DNA of 64,000 nt from Symbiodinium natans. Lineage: Eukaryota; Sar; Dinophyceae; Suessiales; Symbiodiniaceae. The notes beneath the pieces were generated by a model. The model did no database searches. It saw nothing but the letters and a program-made list of their open reading frames with translations, and was not told the DNA's origin. Positions within the stretch are counted from its first letter, which is position 1; each line of letters starts with the position of its first letter. A program made the translations under genes and the position numbers. Shown here in pieces: positions 42,976-53,326 of the stretch. The DNA lies in assembly GCA_905221605.1 (NCBI GenBank), contig CAJNDS010002386.1, positions 372,001-436,000 on the forward strand, written 5' to 3'.

Positions 42976-43890
42976 AACTGACTTTGGCGAGACTTTCAAC
43001 TTTAATTTAAAACCATTCAAACTACAAAACAATATTAAATGTAAAGATATTATAAGTTTAAGTATCTTTAATACAATTAAATATGATAAAAATTTAAGCA
43101 GTGAAAATAAACATAAATTGAAATATTATTATGAAAATTTTATTAAAAATAATGGTATTTATGAATATAAATTAGGTAAAGATGAATAATATAATTATGG
43201 CAGATTATCAGTAGAAGATAATAATGGATTACAAGATTTAGAAAGAAAAATAAGAAATTCAATTTTTCGAACTGGTGATAATAAAAGTTTTACTCATACT
43301 GATTTAGATATTCAAAATTCAGTTCCTACAATATTATATAATTTTCTTTACAACAATAAAGCAGAAGTATTAGATTACGTGGAAAGCAGAATAGCGCGAG
43401 CACGACATGAAGCACCATACGAAAGCGATTTAGTAGCAAGTAGAATATTAAATACAGTTAAACCATATACAACCTTTAAAAAAGTTTTGTAACATATTTA
43501 ACTGAATATATTCACAAACGAGAAGAAATATTTAATAAAGTTATTAGTTATTATAATGTCAATAAAGAACAAGCAAAGAAGTTATTTATTAGTATATTAA
43601 ACGGTGGAACTTATAACGGATGGTTCAAGCAAGTAAAACAGGCTGATAATATAAGGGATACTGACATAAAGAGTATTAGAAATTTCTTGTTAGTTTTGAA
43701 GATGAACAGAAAATGATTACAGACATTATAGAAGATAATCGGCATTTACAACATTTAAAAACTGGCATTACATCAGATAAACTAAATCAAATAACAAATT
43801 TAGAAACGAAAATTAATGATTTAAAAGAAGAAAATAAGAAACGAGGTAGGGGTTTCCTTCCTCCCGACCTTCCTACTATACCTTTTTAAA
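42976..43890 (+). pseudogene. Replication protein remnant (TV-Pol / primase-like N-terminal part)
   Basis: No long frame survives, but adjoining frames give coherent text: TDFGETFNFNLKPF, a TAA near 43187, then YGRLSVEDNNGLQDLERKIR, HTDLDIQNSVPTILYNFLYN and VLDYVESR, then in another frame NKEQAKKLFISILNGGTYNG and finally ITNLETKINDLKEENKK. The order GRL...IR...D-x-D-I-x-N-x-x-P-T-I-L...Y-V-E-x-R...AKKLF-x-x-I-L-NGG matches replication proteins of Polinton-like viruses and virophages that carry a polymerase-like (TV-Pol) or primase module ahead of a helicase. The helicase part is absent; the frame ends with LPTIPF at about 43890. The precise family is uncertain. Confidence 0.45.
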
Positions 43891-43912
43891 ATTCAGGTAG
43901 CCAGTCACCACT

Positions 43913-43956
43913 CCACCACAGAATTATATAAGGTTATGGTTTATAGTTTGTGGTGG
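43913..43956. repeat. Inverted repeat CCACCACA / TGTGGTGG
   Basis: Perfect 8 bp arms separated by 28 bp, in the spacer after the replication relic. It may be a terminator-like hairpin or a leftover recombination site; function unknown. Confidence 0.5.
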
Positions 43957-44033
43957 CTCAAAAGTCGCCACAAAATATTTAATAATATGTTAAAAAGGTC
44001 TTAAAGAAATAATAACATATATTATTAATCAAA

Positions 44034-44375
44034 ATGGAAATTATTAATAAATATTATGATGAATTAAATAAACTACTGAGAGGCAACGGCGAGAAATTAG
44101 CGGATATATTCGTAAAGAGAGCCCAACACAAACATTTATTAGAAAAGTATAATAATACATTAAATGAAAATGATAAAATATTTTTTGATAATCATATGAC
44201 AGAAATTGAAGATGAATTTAATAAAATTAATAATGATATTGATAATTTAAAAGATCTTATTAATGATTTAGAAGAATTTTTTAATATTGAACACGATGAA
44301 GATAGAATGAAAGCAATATTTCACGGCGATATAAATGATGAAGAAGAAGAAGATGATGAAGATGGAAGAAAATGA
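44034..44375 (+). CDS. Acidic coiled-coil viral protein, 113 aa
   Basis: MEIINKYYDELNKLLRGNGE, then long heptad-like helices (HMTEIEDEFNKINNDIDNLK) and a strongly acidic end (NDEEEEDDEDGRK). Intact. It overlaps the next small frame by 14 bases. ATG follows CATATATTATTAATCAAA. No family recognised. Confidence 0.5.
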   Translation: MEIINKYYDELNKLLRGNGEKLADIFVKRAQHKHLLEKYNNTLNENDKIFFDNHMTEIEDEFNKINNDIDNLKDLINDLEEFFNIEHDEDRMKAIFHGDINDEEEEDDEDGRK

Positions 44376-44487
44376 TATTAATGGAAATATTAAAAATGAA
44401 TGGGAACTAAAAATGTCGATGATGAGAGCAGAACACAAAGAAGAAGAAACAAGAAGCGAAACACCAAGCGAAGAATTAATAATTTAA
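44362..44487 (+). CDS. Very small viral frame overlapping the previous gene
   Basis: 41 codons starting MEENDINGNIKNEWELKMSM, rich in Glu/Lys, ending SEELII. It is either a separate overlapping gene or the true C-terminus of the preceding protein after a frameshift. Support is only its composition and open frame. Confidence 0.3.
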   Translation: MEENDINGNIKNEWELKMSMMRAEHKEEETRSETPSEELII

Positions 44488-44544
44488 AATTATAAAATTA
44501 TTTTTTGGAAAATTCCTTGATATATATATACAGGAAAAATATTT

Positions 44545-44775
44545 TCTCGCCAAAATAATTTTCTTAAGTTTATTCAAAAATATTTAGGGCAAAATATTAA
44601 AATATTCAGGGCAAAATAGTTTTTTTATTACACTTATTCAAAAAATAATATTCTCGTGCGAAATTTTTTTTGATACTTATTGAAAAAATATTCAGGGCAA
44701 AAATATTAAAATATTCAGGGCAAAATAATTTTATTACACTTATTGAAAAAAAATATTTCAGGCGAAATCAAAAAT
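44545..44775. repeat. AT-rich tandem repeat near the viral right end
   Basis: Diverged copies built on ATATTCAGGGCAAAATA and TTACACTTATTGAAAAA, at about 44575-44620, 44640-44725 and 44730-44770. This is the last viral-type sequence before the G-rich host tract and could be a terminal or origin-type region. No matching copy exists at the truncated left end. Confidence 0.7.
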
Positions 44776-44825
44776 GGAAAAGGTGGAAAACTTTTTCTAC
44801 TAATTTTTATTGATATATGAACGGG

Positions 44826-45165
44826 TGATGGGCGGGTGGGCGTGTTGGGCGGGGGGGGGCGGGGGGCCGGGGCGGGTCCGGGCATGCATTGGAGCCCCTA
44901 AAACACTTCATTTCCAAGTAAAAGGTTAGGGGGGAGGTGGGGGGGCATGCACTGGAGGGGTGAGGGCGGGAAGGTGAAGGGGTGAGGGGGGGCGGGGTGG
45001 GTGGGCGGGGGGGAGCAAGGTAAAAGGTTGGGGGAAAAGGTGAAGGGGCGGAGGGGGTCGGGGGTGGGGCATGCCCTGAACCCAAGGTTGGGGGGTAAGG
45101 GGTGAGGGCGGGGGGGGGGGGGGGGGGGGGGGCGGGGGGGGGCGGCGGGGGGCGGGGGGGTCCGG
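44826..45165. repeat. G-rich tract (plus strand), G-quadruplex-prone
   Basis: Over 300 bp dominated by GGGG/GGGGC words, including uninterrupted runs of more than ten G near 45110-45131. It starts about 14 bp after the viral AT-rich sequence stops. The minus strand gives artefactual poly-Pro frames. Confidence 0.9.
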
Positions 45166-45344
45166 CATGCACTGCAGGCCCTCCCATTCCAGGCAAAAGA
45201 AGGGGGGCCGACTGCCTGTTCTCACAAGGCCTCGGCGGATTTGCCAAGCTCAATGTTTTAGCCTGCGCCTGTACCTGTGCCCGTCCTGTGCGTGCATGCG
45301 TGTGGGTGTATGTCCTATGTTCGTTGTTTGTGTGTGTCTGTGAG

Positions 45345-47331
45345 TCCGCGCAACACCCTGGTAGGTCTGCTAAAAGCACAAGAAGTGAGGCGCCCGGGGT
45401 TCCCACGGAGCGTGAACGCGAACCAATCTTGGCAATTGTTCCAACAATTTTTGAGCAAGGACTTCCAAACGATGCTACTCGATGATTTGGAAGAAGCAGA
45501 CCCAAGAGAACAAGGGACTGTGATGCTCAACAGCCAACATGCCGCGGAGATGAGGAGGATTCAAAGAGCGAGTTCACGCACACAAAGTTTTGGAAACCGC
45601 ATGTGGAGCTGGTCTGCGGCCACTTGGGAAGCCAAGGAGTCCTTCCTTTCGGCGTTCAATTTGAATGGCATGTTGCAGGAGAGGCAAGCTGCAAGAGATT
45701 CTAGATATGGCGACAGAAGCGAAACCTATCTGGATTCAATACATTCCTATGGAGTGGCCGATGGCAGTTTGCCCGGTGAGTTTCTTGCAGCTGATGTCGA
45801 GAGGGTGAGGTCCACGCGCCATCTCGCAATGGAAGCTGGAGTTTCGCAGGAGGCTTGGCAGAACATGGAGGACCAGGCGAACCAGGCCAACGAAAGCCAA
45901 CAGAAGGGGCAAGAATCGAAGGACACTAATTCAAACTCAGATCAAGACACCTCTTCTGCAGCGACATCTTTGCTGCGTCTTCTTGAAGCTTTTGTCCATG
46001 GCAAAAGAAGTACCCCTGCGCCTGATGACATCAGGATTCAGATTGCTGAGCTTCACAACGACGACTTAAAGCGGAGTGCCACTCGCCGCGAGGAGCTCGA
46101 GGATCTCCGTGACGCCACTCGATTGAACCAAATGGAGGACGAGCTCGTTTATGATTACTTTGCGCAAACAGGGGCCTGGCTCCAGTCCTTGGGATTGCTC
46201 GACAACTTGACATCCATGTCTCCGCTTTATCCAGAGCTATATCTGGCATTTCTAGGTCAGGCGAGGAGGCATCTGGACGAACTGGAGCAAGATGTGAGAT
46301 ACAAGTCTGGCACCTTGAACGACATGGATTTCGATGTCTTGGCCATGGATCTTGAGCGAGTGGCTTCCAACTTGACGCAATCAATTGTGACCCTCTTGTT
46401 CAACCAGTCTGCTCTCGACACGTTCGACACCGCCAAGGTCTTTATGGATGGTGCAGTAGTGAATCAGGCCATGGCTGCTTATGTCAAGCCAGACATTGTT
46501 TTGGATCAAGATGGCGGCCGTGATCGGCAGGGCTTGATGCGAGTTTACTGGACGCGAATCCAGATCCCATTTCGAGCGAAGGCTACTTGGACAGAAGAGG
46601 GCTTCGAGGAGGACTACGAGGCAAGCGTGGAGGCTCGCCGCTTGGCTCATGAATGGGCCTCGGTTGTGAAAGACATGCAAGATCGCCACACCAACTATTG
46701 GAAGGATGTCTCCATGGGCGACCCTTGGGAGATTCAGAAGTCTTTGGTCTCGGGATACATTTTCAGAATCCTGGACTCCAAGCAATCCTTGCTGAACAAC
46801 ACCATGGCGAGCTTGATTTACGTGAACATCCTGGTGGCAGGGTTCAGCTTCCTGTTCTTGGGCCCACGCCTGGGACTTCTGTTGGCTCCGTGCATCGCTT
46901 TGATGACCGTGGTCACCTTCGGCCTTTACGGCCTGCTTGGCTTCAAGATCAACCCGATCTTGTCCCTGTCCTTGCTCATTGCCTCGGGCACGACCATTGA
47001 CTTCGTCCTTCACTTCCTCGTGGCGGCTGCAGCCTGCACGCCCGCCAATCCCAAGATCCACATCTCAGGCTCCCAGCGCTACATTGTCGCAATGAAGAGC
47101 GCGGGTGTTGGCATCTTTGCTTCCTACGTTACCACATTAGTGGGCATCACGCCCATGGCCTTCGCAAAGCTGAGTTCCATCCGCGCGCTCTTCATGTCGT
47201 ATGTCATCAGCCTGAACGTCGGAGTCTTCTTTGGCCTGGTGTTCATCCCTCTGGTCTCCATCTACGTCTACGGCGTTGATCTTGCTCCACGAGGTACCAA
47301 AAAGAAAACCCAGAAGGCAAAGAGCTTCGAA
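45345..47331 (+). CDS. Patched/RND-family protein, C-terminal half (exon)
   Basis: About 660 codons continuing the second lumenal domain (QSWQLFQQFLSKDFQTMLLD, NMEDQANQANESQQ) and then five clustered membrane helices: IYVNILVAGFSFLFLGPRLG, LLLAPCIALMTVVTFGLYGL, ILSLSLLIASGTTIDFVLHF, VGIFASYVTTLVGITPMAFA, and ISLNVGVFFGLVFIPLVSIY. These correspond to helices 8-12 of Patched/NPC-type transporters. The GTTIDFVLH segment matches the family's second repeat. There is no plausible start ATG or signal before the domain, so this is not a free-standing gene. With the seven helices of 19.2-22.4 kb it makes the expected 12. The exon most likely ends GAA/GTGCAAG at 47331/47332. Confidence 0.8.
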
Positions 47332-47434
47332 GTGCAAGCCCCCGGCGCGCGTTTGGTCCAAAAAAGGGACTGAGGAGCCGCAAGGCTGAGCCGATGACTA
47401 AAAGTAGTGATGGAGCAGGAGCGCTTTTTTTCAG

Positions 47435-47647
47435 TTCCCAAAGCCGGACGTGTCACCACGCAAAATCTTGCCAACACTGGGTATCCAGTATGGCTATACG
47501 ACTGATCCACATGAATTGAAAGCATTCCAAGCATCTGCAAGACGTGAAGAAAATGTGATGCGCTCAACCCTGCGAGAACCTGCTTCTGCAATGCCTGCCG
47601 ATCTTGAGGCGCAAGCTTGTGATTTCCTTAGAACTTATGGTTCGTGA
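47435..47647 (+). CDS. Last exon of the Patched-like gene (cytosolic tail)
   Basis: Preceded by CGCTTTTTTTCAG (acceptor AG at 47433-47434). It reads FPKPDVSPRKILPTLGIQYG through to ACDFLRTYGS and TGA at 47645-47647. The acceptor phase matches the donor at 47332, giving a 103 bp intron and removing the stop at 47371-47373. The tail is hydrophilic and helical, without a membrane segment. The joining is inferred from splice signals and phase. Confidence 0.65.
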   Translation, partial: FPKPDVSPRKILPTLGIQYGYTTDPHELKAFQASARREENVMRSTLREPASAMPADLEAQACDFLRTYGS

Positions 47648-49403
47648 TTGAGACTCCTCGGCTTTGAAGGTGCCACGTTTCTGTCTCAGCCACCAACAGA
47701 CACGACAATATTGACATGTGGTGGTGTCATGTTGCGCATTACTTGCTGCACTTTGTCTGCTGTGTTTCTGTCTGAGAGGAGATTGAGAGAATACGTACTA
47801 CGATTATGATAAATAATGCCGCTGTGCGTTCTGTCTCTTGCCAAGCGTGTTGACGCCACCTGAAGAAGGGTTCGCATGAACATTCTGAAGTCATTTCAGA
47901 GCCATGGCCCAAGCTTGCTCAGGGTAGGCGGCCTGCCCGCGCTCTGTCGCCATGCCGAATACCTTTGTATGCTCTACTCTTGTGCACATGATCCAAGATG
48001 TTCTGTCTCGCCGTATGTGCGTTTGGCATGGGATCCTCCTCCAGCCAAAGACCCAGCCTCGCGCGGCGGCAAGCTCGCTAAGAACTGATGCCAGCAGAGA
48101 GATAGCTTAACCCAAGGGTCAGTCCAGCAATGACAGTGGTGAACTTTGCTTCCTTCACAGACTGTTCTTCCTGAAGCTGGTCAACAGCTTGAGTTTGGGG
48201 TTCCAACCAACATGTTCAGCCCGTGCTCCCCCAGCCTGTGAGGACACATCATGCTGGGGAAGCCCATTGACGTTGAACAAATCGTCAGCCGAAACGCCGT
48301 AACCGGAAACAAGGGGACACCCGTCGCCCCCGTTGAGAACCAGATGATCAGAAGCTGCCGACCGTGTTGCTCTTGAAGCAGTTGTGTCTAATCGCGGCCT
48401 AAACATGATGGCGGCCTTCCGCTAAGTTGGCACAACAACCTTTGTGCTAGACAGGTCGCAAAAGGGCCGCCCGTCACCCCCCTTGGGCATGAAGCGGCTT
48501 CGGGCACACAGGCGTCAATGGGTCTCAGACGAAGTGGTTGTACCACCCGACTCTTGTAAACAGAGGGAGGCAGGGTCTGAGGTCCTGATGTCTCGCTTTT
48601 CCTGCCTCCCACGGAAGGTGATCGTGTACGGCGCTTGCTTCTGCCGCTTCGGTGGTGCTTGACATAAGAGCAAGGTCTGGCATGGTCGGGCAAACCCTGA
48701 AACGCTTATTTATGGCAACCATAGCAGACACATAGCCCTCCAGAGGGACACCCAAAGCGACGCCACAGCGGCCATGGCGACACCCATTTAAGTATCTGAC
48801 TTCAACACTTCGCCTCTCCGTAGCTTTTTGTTGGTGGCCTTCGGGCTTTGCACGCAAACCCCTGTAAAGCGATGGCCGAGAGGGGTGCTAAGATAGCCAG
48901 ATGATCAGAAGCTGCCGACCGAAGCATGTGTTGCTTATGAAGCAGTTTTCTAGTCGCACTTGAAACATTTTTCAAGACCTCTCACACAATTTCACACAAG
49001 AAGCCATCTCAAGCACTTGACTGCGGGCTTGGAAGGTGCCACGCCAAGCAGAAACAGGTACGGGGGAAGGCCGCTTATGCCCATAACCAGGCACGCAGGA
49101 GTCGATGCGGTCCCGCGACGACAATTACCCCGGACGAAGTGATTGCCACAGGTGCCGCAGACGAAGTGGTTGTACCATCCCCAGGGTCTGGGGTCCTGAT
49201 GTGCCAATATCCGTGCCCGTTTGTTGGTTGGCTTGGCTGGTTGGTCTTACGTGGCCAGCAGGACCGCCGATGCAGGGAAGTCCATTTTCCTTTCTTCGCC
49301 TGTGCATCCTGACGTTGGCCCAGTTGTCTGGCCATGTGAAACGCCGCAGTGGCAGCGTTTCGTAGCTATTATGACGGCTTCCAGGGACGTCAGGCATTGG
49401 CAG

Positions 49404-49615
49404 CTCCATTTTCCAGCCCCCTAGTCAATGGCCCTAGTCCTATTGGGGATATTGTACCTGCCTAAGTTACCCAAGCTCATGGGCAATGATCTGGACAAAG
49501 GCGGGGTGTTCCTCAGCAAGGAGACAGGAGGCAACATGTAACATCAACAAAGACCGAATGCCTATCAGGGAAGGCAAGCCCATCCACGAACTGTGTAGCG
49601 CAAAGACTACCTCCC
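49404..49615. repeat. ~210 bp duplicated block, copy 1
   Basis: Matches 49848-50055 nearly exactly (TTACCCAAGCTCATGGGCAA through AGCGCAAAGACTACCTCCC). Copy 1 has an 18 bp insertion early and a GCGGGGTG insertion later. Confidence 0.9.
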
Positions 49616-49847
49616 AGCACTCCTCGTGGTTGCGCTGTGTCAGCCGTGGCTTGACGGCCAGAACGACTTTGCGGCCTTTGCGTGTTCAGGCTGCCTGTGA
49701 GAGCCAGCGGGTTGCAGTTGGGCAGCAAAACCATCCAAAACCCTTGTAAAGCCACTGGGAACACTGAAAAGCGACGCCCCCCATTGCGCGACCTAGGCCC
49801 GACATCTAGGGTTTTGACGGTCGCTCATATTATGACAGCTCCCAGGC

Positions 49848-50055
49848 ATTGGCAGCTCCATTTTCCAGCCCCCCAGTCCTATTGGGGATATTATTGTACC
49901 TGCCTAAGTTACCCAAGCTCATGGGCAATGATCTGGACAAAGGTTCCTCAGCAAGGAGACAGGAGGCAACATACAACATCAACAAAGACCGAATGCCTAT
50001 CAGGGAAGGCAAGCCCATCCACGAACTGTGTAGCGCAAAGACTACCTCCCCACGC
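49848..50055. repeat. ~210 bp duplicated block, copy 2
   Basis: Second copy of 49404-49615. The spacing between copies is about 440 bp, and related text extends on both sides, so a longer diverged tandem unit is likely. Confidence 0.9.
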
Positions 50056-50692
50056 TCCTTGTGGTTGCGCTGTGTCAGCCGGCTGCCCGCTCCGATCTAG
50101 CTTTGCAACAAAGCACATTTACGTTAGGTTGTCTGAAGTGACACGGGAGTTGATGCGCCATCGATGGCAGCAACTACCTCACGACCTCAAAGCAAGGCAG
50201 AGAGCGTAAAAGCCCGCCGGTTGTGCCCCAGGTCATGGACATCGAAGCAGCCGTTCGCGGCCAACTGGGGCCATGCGCTAAGGCTTGCCGCCCCACGAGA
50301 GGCATAACAAAACCCGCGTGCCCTTTAAGGAGTGCACTGAAAGCTGGGGGAGACTCAACTTAAAAGGGCTTGTGGTAGCATGCCGACAGCACGTGCCCTT
50401 CCTATCTGGCTCATTCGCCAATATGTGTCGCCGCAAGTTGCGTCGCGAGTTGGAGCCTTCGGAGCCCTGAGGCTCTCGGAGGTCTGGGAGGCCGGGCTGA
50501 GGCGCAGGTTGGATACTCAGAAGCTAGATTTGAAGGCTGAGGGTGCGGGTTGCTGAAACATATTCATGGAAGAGGGTCTTGGTAGCACTGATCGCCGCGA
50601 ATCAAGTCCACCCCCCGTAAACTGCCCGACATCTAGTAAGCAGTCACAACCCACGTGCATTGCCGGGACTTCCGTTGTCCAAGCACAAGACT

Positions 50693-50830
50693 TCACATTC
50701 CTGACTGTTTGCCTCGAACCTGCGTGCACTTGGGGTTTGACATTCAGTCTTGTGCCTTTTGCCACATGGAGTGCCTCTGCGTAATGCCCTGTGCCAGGGC
50801 GGTGTTGTGCCTTTTCACACATGTTGTGCG
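50693..50830. repeat. ~140 bp dispersed repeat, copy 1
   Basis: CCTGCGTGCACTTGGGGTTT...GCCCTGTGCCA...GTTGTGCCTTTTCA is shared with 55910-56050. Confidence 0.8.
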
Positions 50831-50942
50831 TTAACACGCCTCCCAAGTACGCGTAGGGTTGGTGTGGCTGCTGCTGCTGCTGCTGAGGCGCATGCCCACC
50901 CCTAACTATAATGACAGATTGAACTTCGGTGGCACCCTCACT

Positions 50943-51103
50943 ACTTGACCCTAAACCCTACACCCTAAACCCTCCCATGGTGCCATGTGGCCTGCGAAGC
51001 CCAGGCGTAGGCCACGACGGACTCGCCGAGATCACATGGGTACGCAAGATCCGGCGCCTTAGAGGGTGGATGAGTTCAGGGTTTTGGCTTTAGGGTTTAG
51101 GGC
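50943..51103. repeat. Inverted pair of telomere-like tracts
   Basis: CCCTAAACCCTACACCCTAA at about 50945-50965 faces TTTAGGGTTTAGGG at about 51085-51103. These are perfect or near-perfect TTTAGGG-type repeats in opposite orientation, ~110 bp apart. Confidence 0.7.
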
Positions 51104-51976
51104 TGCCGGGTCGGAACTCCTGTGGAATGGTGGGATGTTCAACCACTTCCTAAACCTACATGGGAAGCTCGGCGCTCCCGGCTTGAAAGGTGCCGCACCA
51201 AGCAGACCGCCGACCCTGGAACGAACAAAACGGCTGTAGATGCGTCGGGAACTTGCCTTTCAACCTCATTCACTGCCAGAAGACCTTCACATGTGTGATC
51301 TGTGGCTGTCCTGCTTGCTGCTTTTATCCTGCATCACATGTAGCACAATTGGAGCGGTGCCGTAGCAAGTTGCTCTTGCCTGCCATGTGTTTCTCGAGAA
51401 ACCTGACAGCTGCTAAAGCGCAAATCGATCCGAAAAGGGACTTCGCAACAACTGTTGCGCACGCACGCGTTGAAGATCTCATGCCGTCAAGCTGGCTGTC
51501 AAACTCATGAGCACAAGAACGACTCGGCCAAGCTGTTCGAGGTGTTAATCATTCCTCCACTGGCCGGCACCCTGCTGAGTAGCTGAATTGTTGCACGCAG
51601 TCATAAGTCATTCTTGTGTGAGTTCAAGTGAGTGACAGCTAAATCCCGCACCTCTCCAGGTAGCCTTCCTTGGGGGACATTTGCAAAATACCCCCAGATC
51701 GCGTCAGGCCTTCCTCACAAATTGAGTTAATTACCTTGGTGACGCAGTGCATTTGGCCTGACATCGGCCGGTAAGGGTTTTATTGTGAAAGCGACACCTA
51801 ACCCCAAAAAAGCGATACCCTCCATGAATGTCCCAGCCGTGGCCTCGGTTTTGCCGCGCGGTCCAGTGACGACGAAGCGTCTGAACACTTTGCACACACG
51901 AAAAGCAGTTGCATAGCAAACTACGATTCTCATATCACTCCTTCCTAGAGAATGATTGCGAGAGGGGGAGGGGGCC

Positions 51977-52004
51977 AAATGATTGCGAAATACCACAATC
52001 ATTT
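51977..52004. repeat. Perfect 9 bp inverted repeat in an ATGATTGC-rich segment
   Basis: AAATGATTG at 51977-51985 and CAATCATTT at 51996-52004, with a 10 bp loop. ATGATTGC occurs several more times between 51950 and 52115. Confidence 0.6.
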
Positions 52005-53276
52005 CCGTCCCCCAGAAATGAGTGCAAGGGGCCACATGGTGTGCGTTCCAATGGGGGTCATTGACTTAAAATGATTGCACTTCTGTTAAGGGATCCCCAA
52101 GAACATGATTGCAACGGGGGAGGGGTAAACATTCTGAGTGAGACATGATATTCTCATGCAAGTGCCGGCGATCGACTCTAGACATCCCCCGCTTTTGCTA
52201 CGCGACATGAGGGGGGGACCTTCCCAAGTGCAACATTGCAGTCCGCCGTCTGGCAGCGGTGGAGGCAAGCAAACCTGCAATTTCAGAGGAAGCGCACTCG
52301 CCGCGAAACAGCAATCTGCTTTCGTGTGTTCTTCCTCCTTGGCTTCTAGGCCTCATCAGAAATCCTGAGGCCAATGGCGAGCTGGTCCCGTTTCGATCCT
52401 CTTCGAGGGCTACAGCTATAGCCTAGCAGCCTGCCACGGCCAAGGCTGTCCGACAGCAGCCCAGCAAAGAAGACCTCGGGAAACTAGCGGCTGTTTATGA
52501 GCGGGGCTCCTGACGCCATCCCACTCCCGAAACCCTCCCAATGTCACGTGCCTCGGCAGGCAGGATGCTTTTTGCTGTGGGTTGCCCATCATCTCAAACA
52601 TCCAAGACCTCCATTAATGCTGACAGCTTGTGGTCTCTTCAACGTTGGGCCACAAGCAACCCTGCGCGTAAGAGCACCTTTCCGCCCCACGGTGCATCAG
52701 AGCATGCGGTGCATTGTGGTCACCCCAATCTTAGTCTTGCCTCCGACTGGATACCTGTCATGCTGCCTTCTCGGGTAGGTCGCACACACAAAACTGGAGC
52801 TTGGAATACGCAGTGCTTGCCGGACATGCTCCAGAACTACTGTGTGGGGTATTAGATTCACAGGCTAATGGACGCCATGTCTATCTGCGGGCCCTTTCTC
52901 ATTCCCCTTCAAACATAACAGCCGATACCTTCCCAGGAGCCAGGGCCAGGGCATCCCATGCCCCCTCCAGCGTAATGGTGCACACATATTTCAAGGAATA
53001 GAAACTTCCAGCTCCCGCAACCGGCTTAGAAGCATGTGCAGCGCATGCTAAGCAAGTGCCTGCTCCACACTTCTTGCATCTTTTTGTAGGCACACCGTAC
53101 ACCGTCTACAGAGTGTCACAAGCGGCGAGGCGCTTGTGGAGCAGCTGGGAGGAGCCACGGTGCACCTGCAAATCCGCCAGCAGGACCTGCAGGTCTACCG
53201 GTAGATGCAGGCATGGGGAGCCGGCCAGCCCACAGCGTTTCGGGCCCGTCCCGCATCGGCAGCCTCCTTTTCGGAG

Positions 53277-53326
53277 CCCACTTATTAAACTTACAGGACT
53301 GCCCACTTATTAAACTTACAGGACTG
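53277..53326. repeat. 25 bp perfect tandem duplication
   Basis: CCCACTTATTAAACTTACAG plus GACTG occurs twice back to back (53277-53301 and 53302-53326), just upstream of the hydrolase gene. It contains a TTACAG acceptor-like word in each copy. Confidence 0.95.

Larger units (their letters stand above)
32367..44812. mobile_element. Integrated Polinton-like virus (endogenous viral element), ends truncated or rearranged
   Basis: A ~12.4 kb AT-rich island in GC-rich host DNA, with sharp edges at about 32.37 kb (CAC repeat/LINE) and 44.81 kb (G-rich tract). Its gene set is that of small eukaryotic double-jelly-roll viruses: packaging ATPase fragment, GIY-YIG nuclease, fibre with S74 chaperone, major capsid protein, lipase, penton-like protein, several small virion or zinc-finger proteins and a replication-protein relic. 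The virion genes 33528-38670 run on the minus strand and 38723-44487 on the plus strand from a 52 bp divergent promoter region. No integrase, protease or terminal inverted repeats were found; the left end is cut inside the ATPase gene. Several genes are broken. The natural host range is inferred to be protists or algae. Confidence 0.85.
47648..53276. other. Repeat-rich intergenic region
   Basis: No gene with recognisable domains was found. It carries partly duplicated blocks (48.34-48.96 kb share AGATGATCAGAAGCTGCCGA and related text; CAGACGAAGTGGTTGTACCA occurs near 48525 and 49152), the 49.4/49.85 kb duplication, a telomere-like inverted pair and an ATGATTGC-rich hairpin region, each listed separately. 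Confidence 0.5.

Noticed and set aside
32367-44812. Terminal inverted repeats and target duplication of the viral island
   Set aside because: No matching sequences at the two edges were found; the left edge is inside the ATPase gene, so intact termini are not expected.
44807-45505. Minus-strand Pro-rich protein of 232 codons
   Set aside because: It lies in the G-rich tract and overlaps the well-supported Patched-like exon on the other strand; composition is pure repeat.
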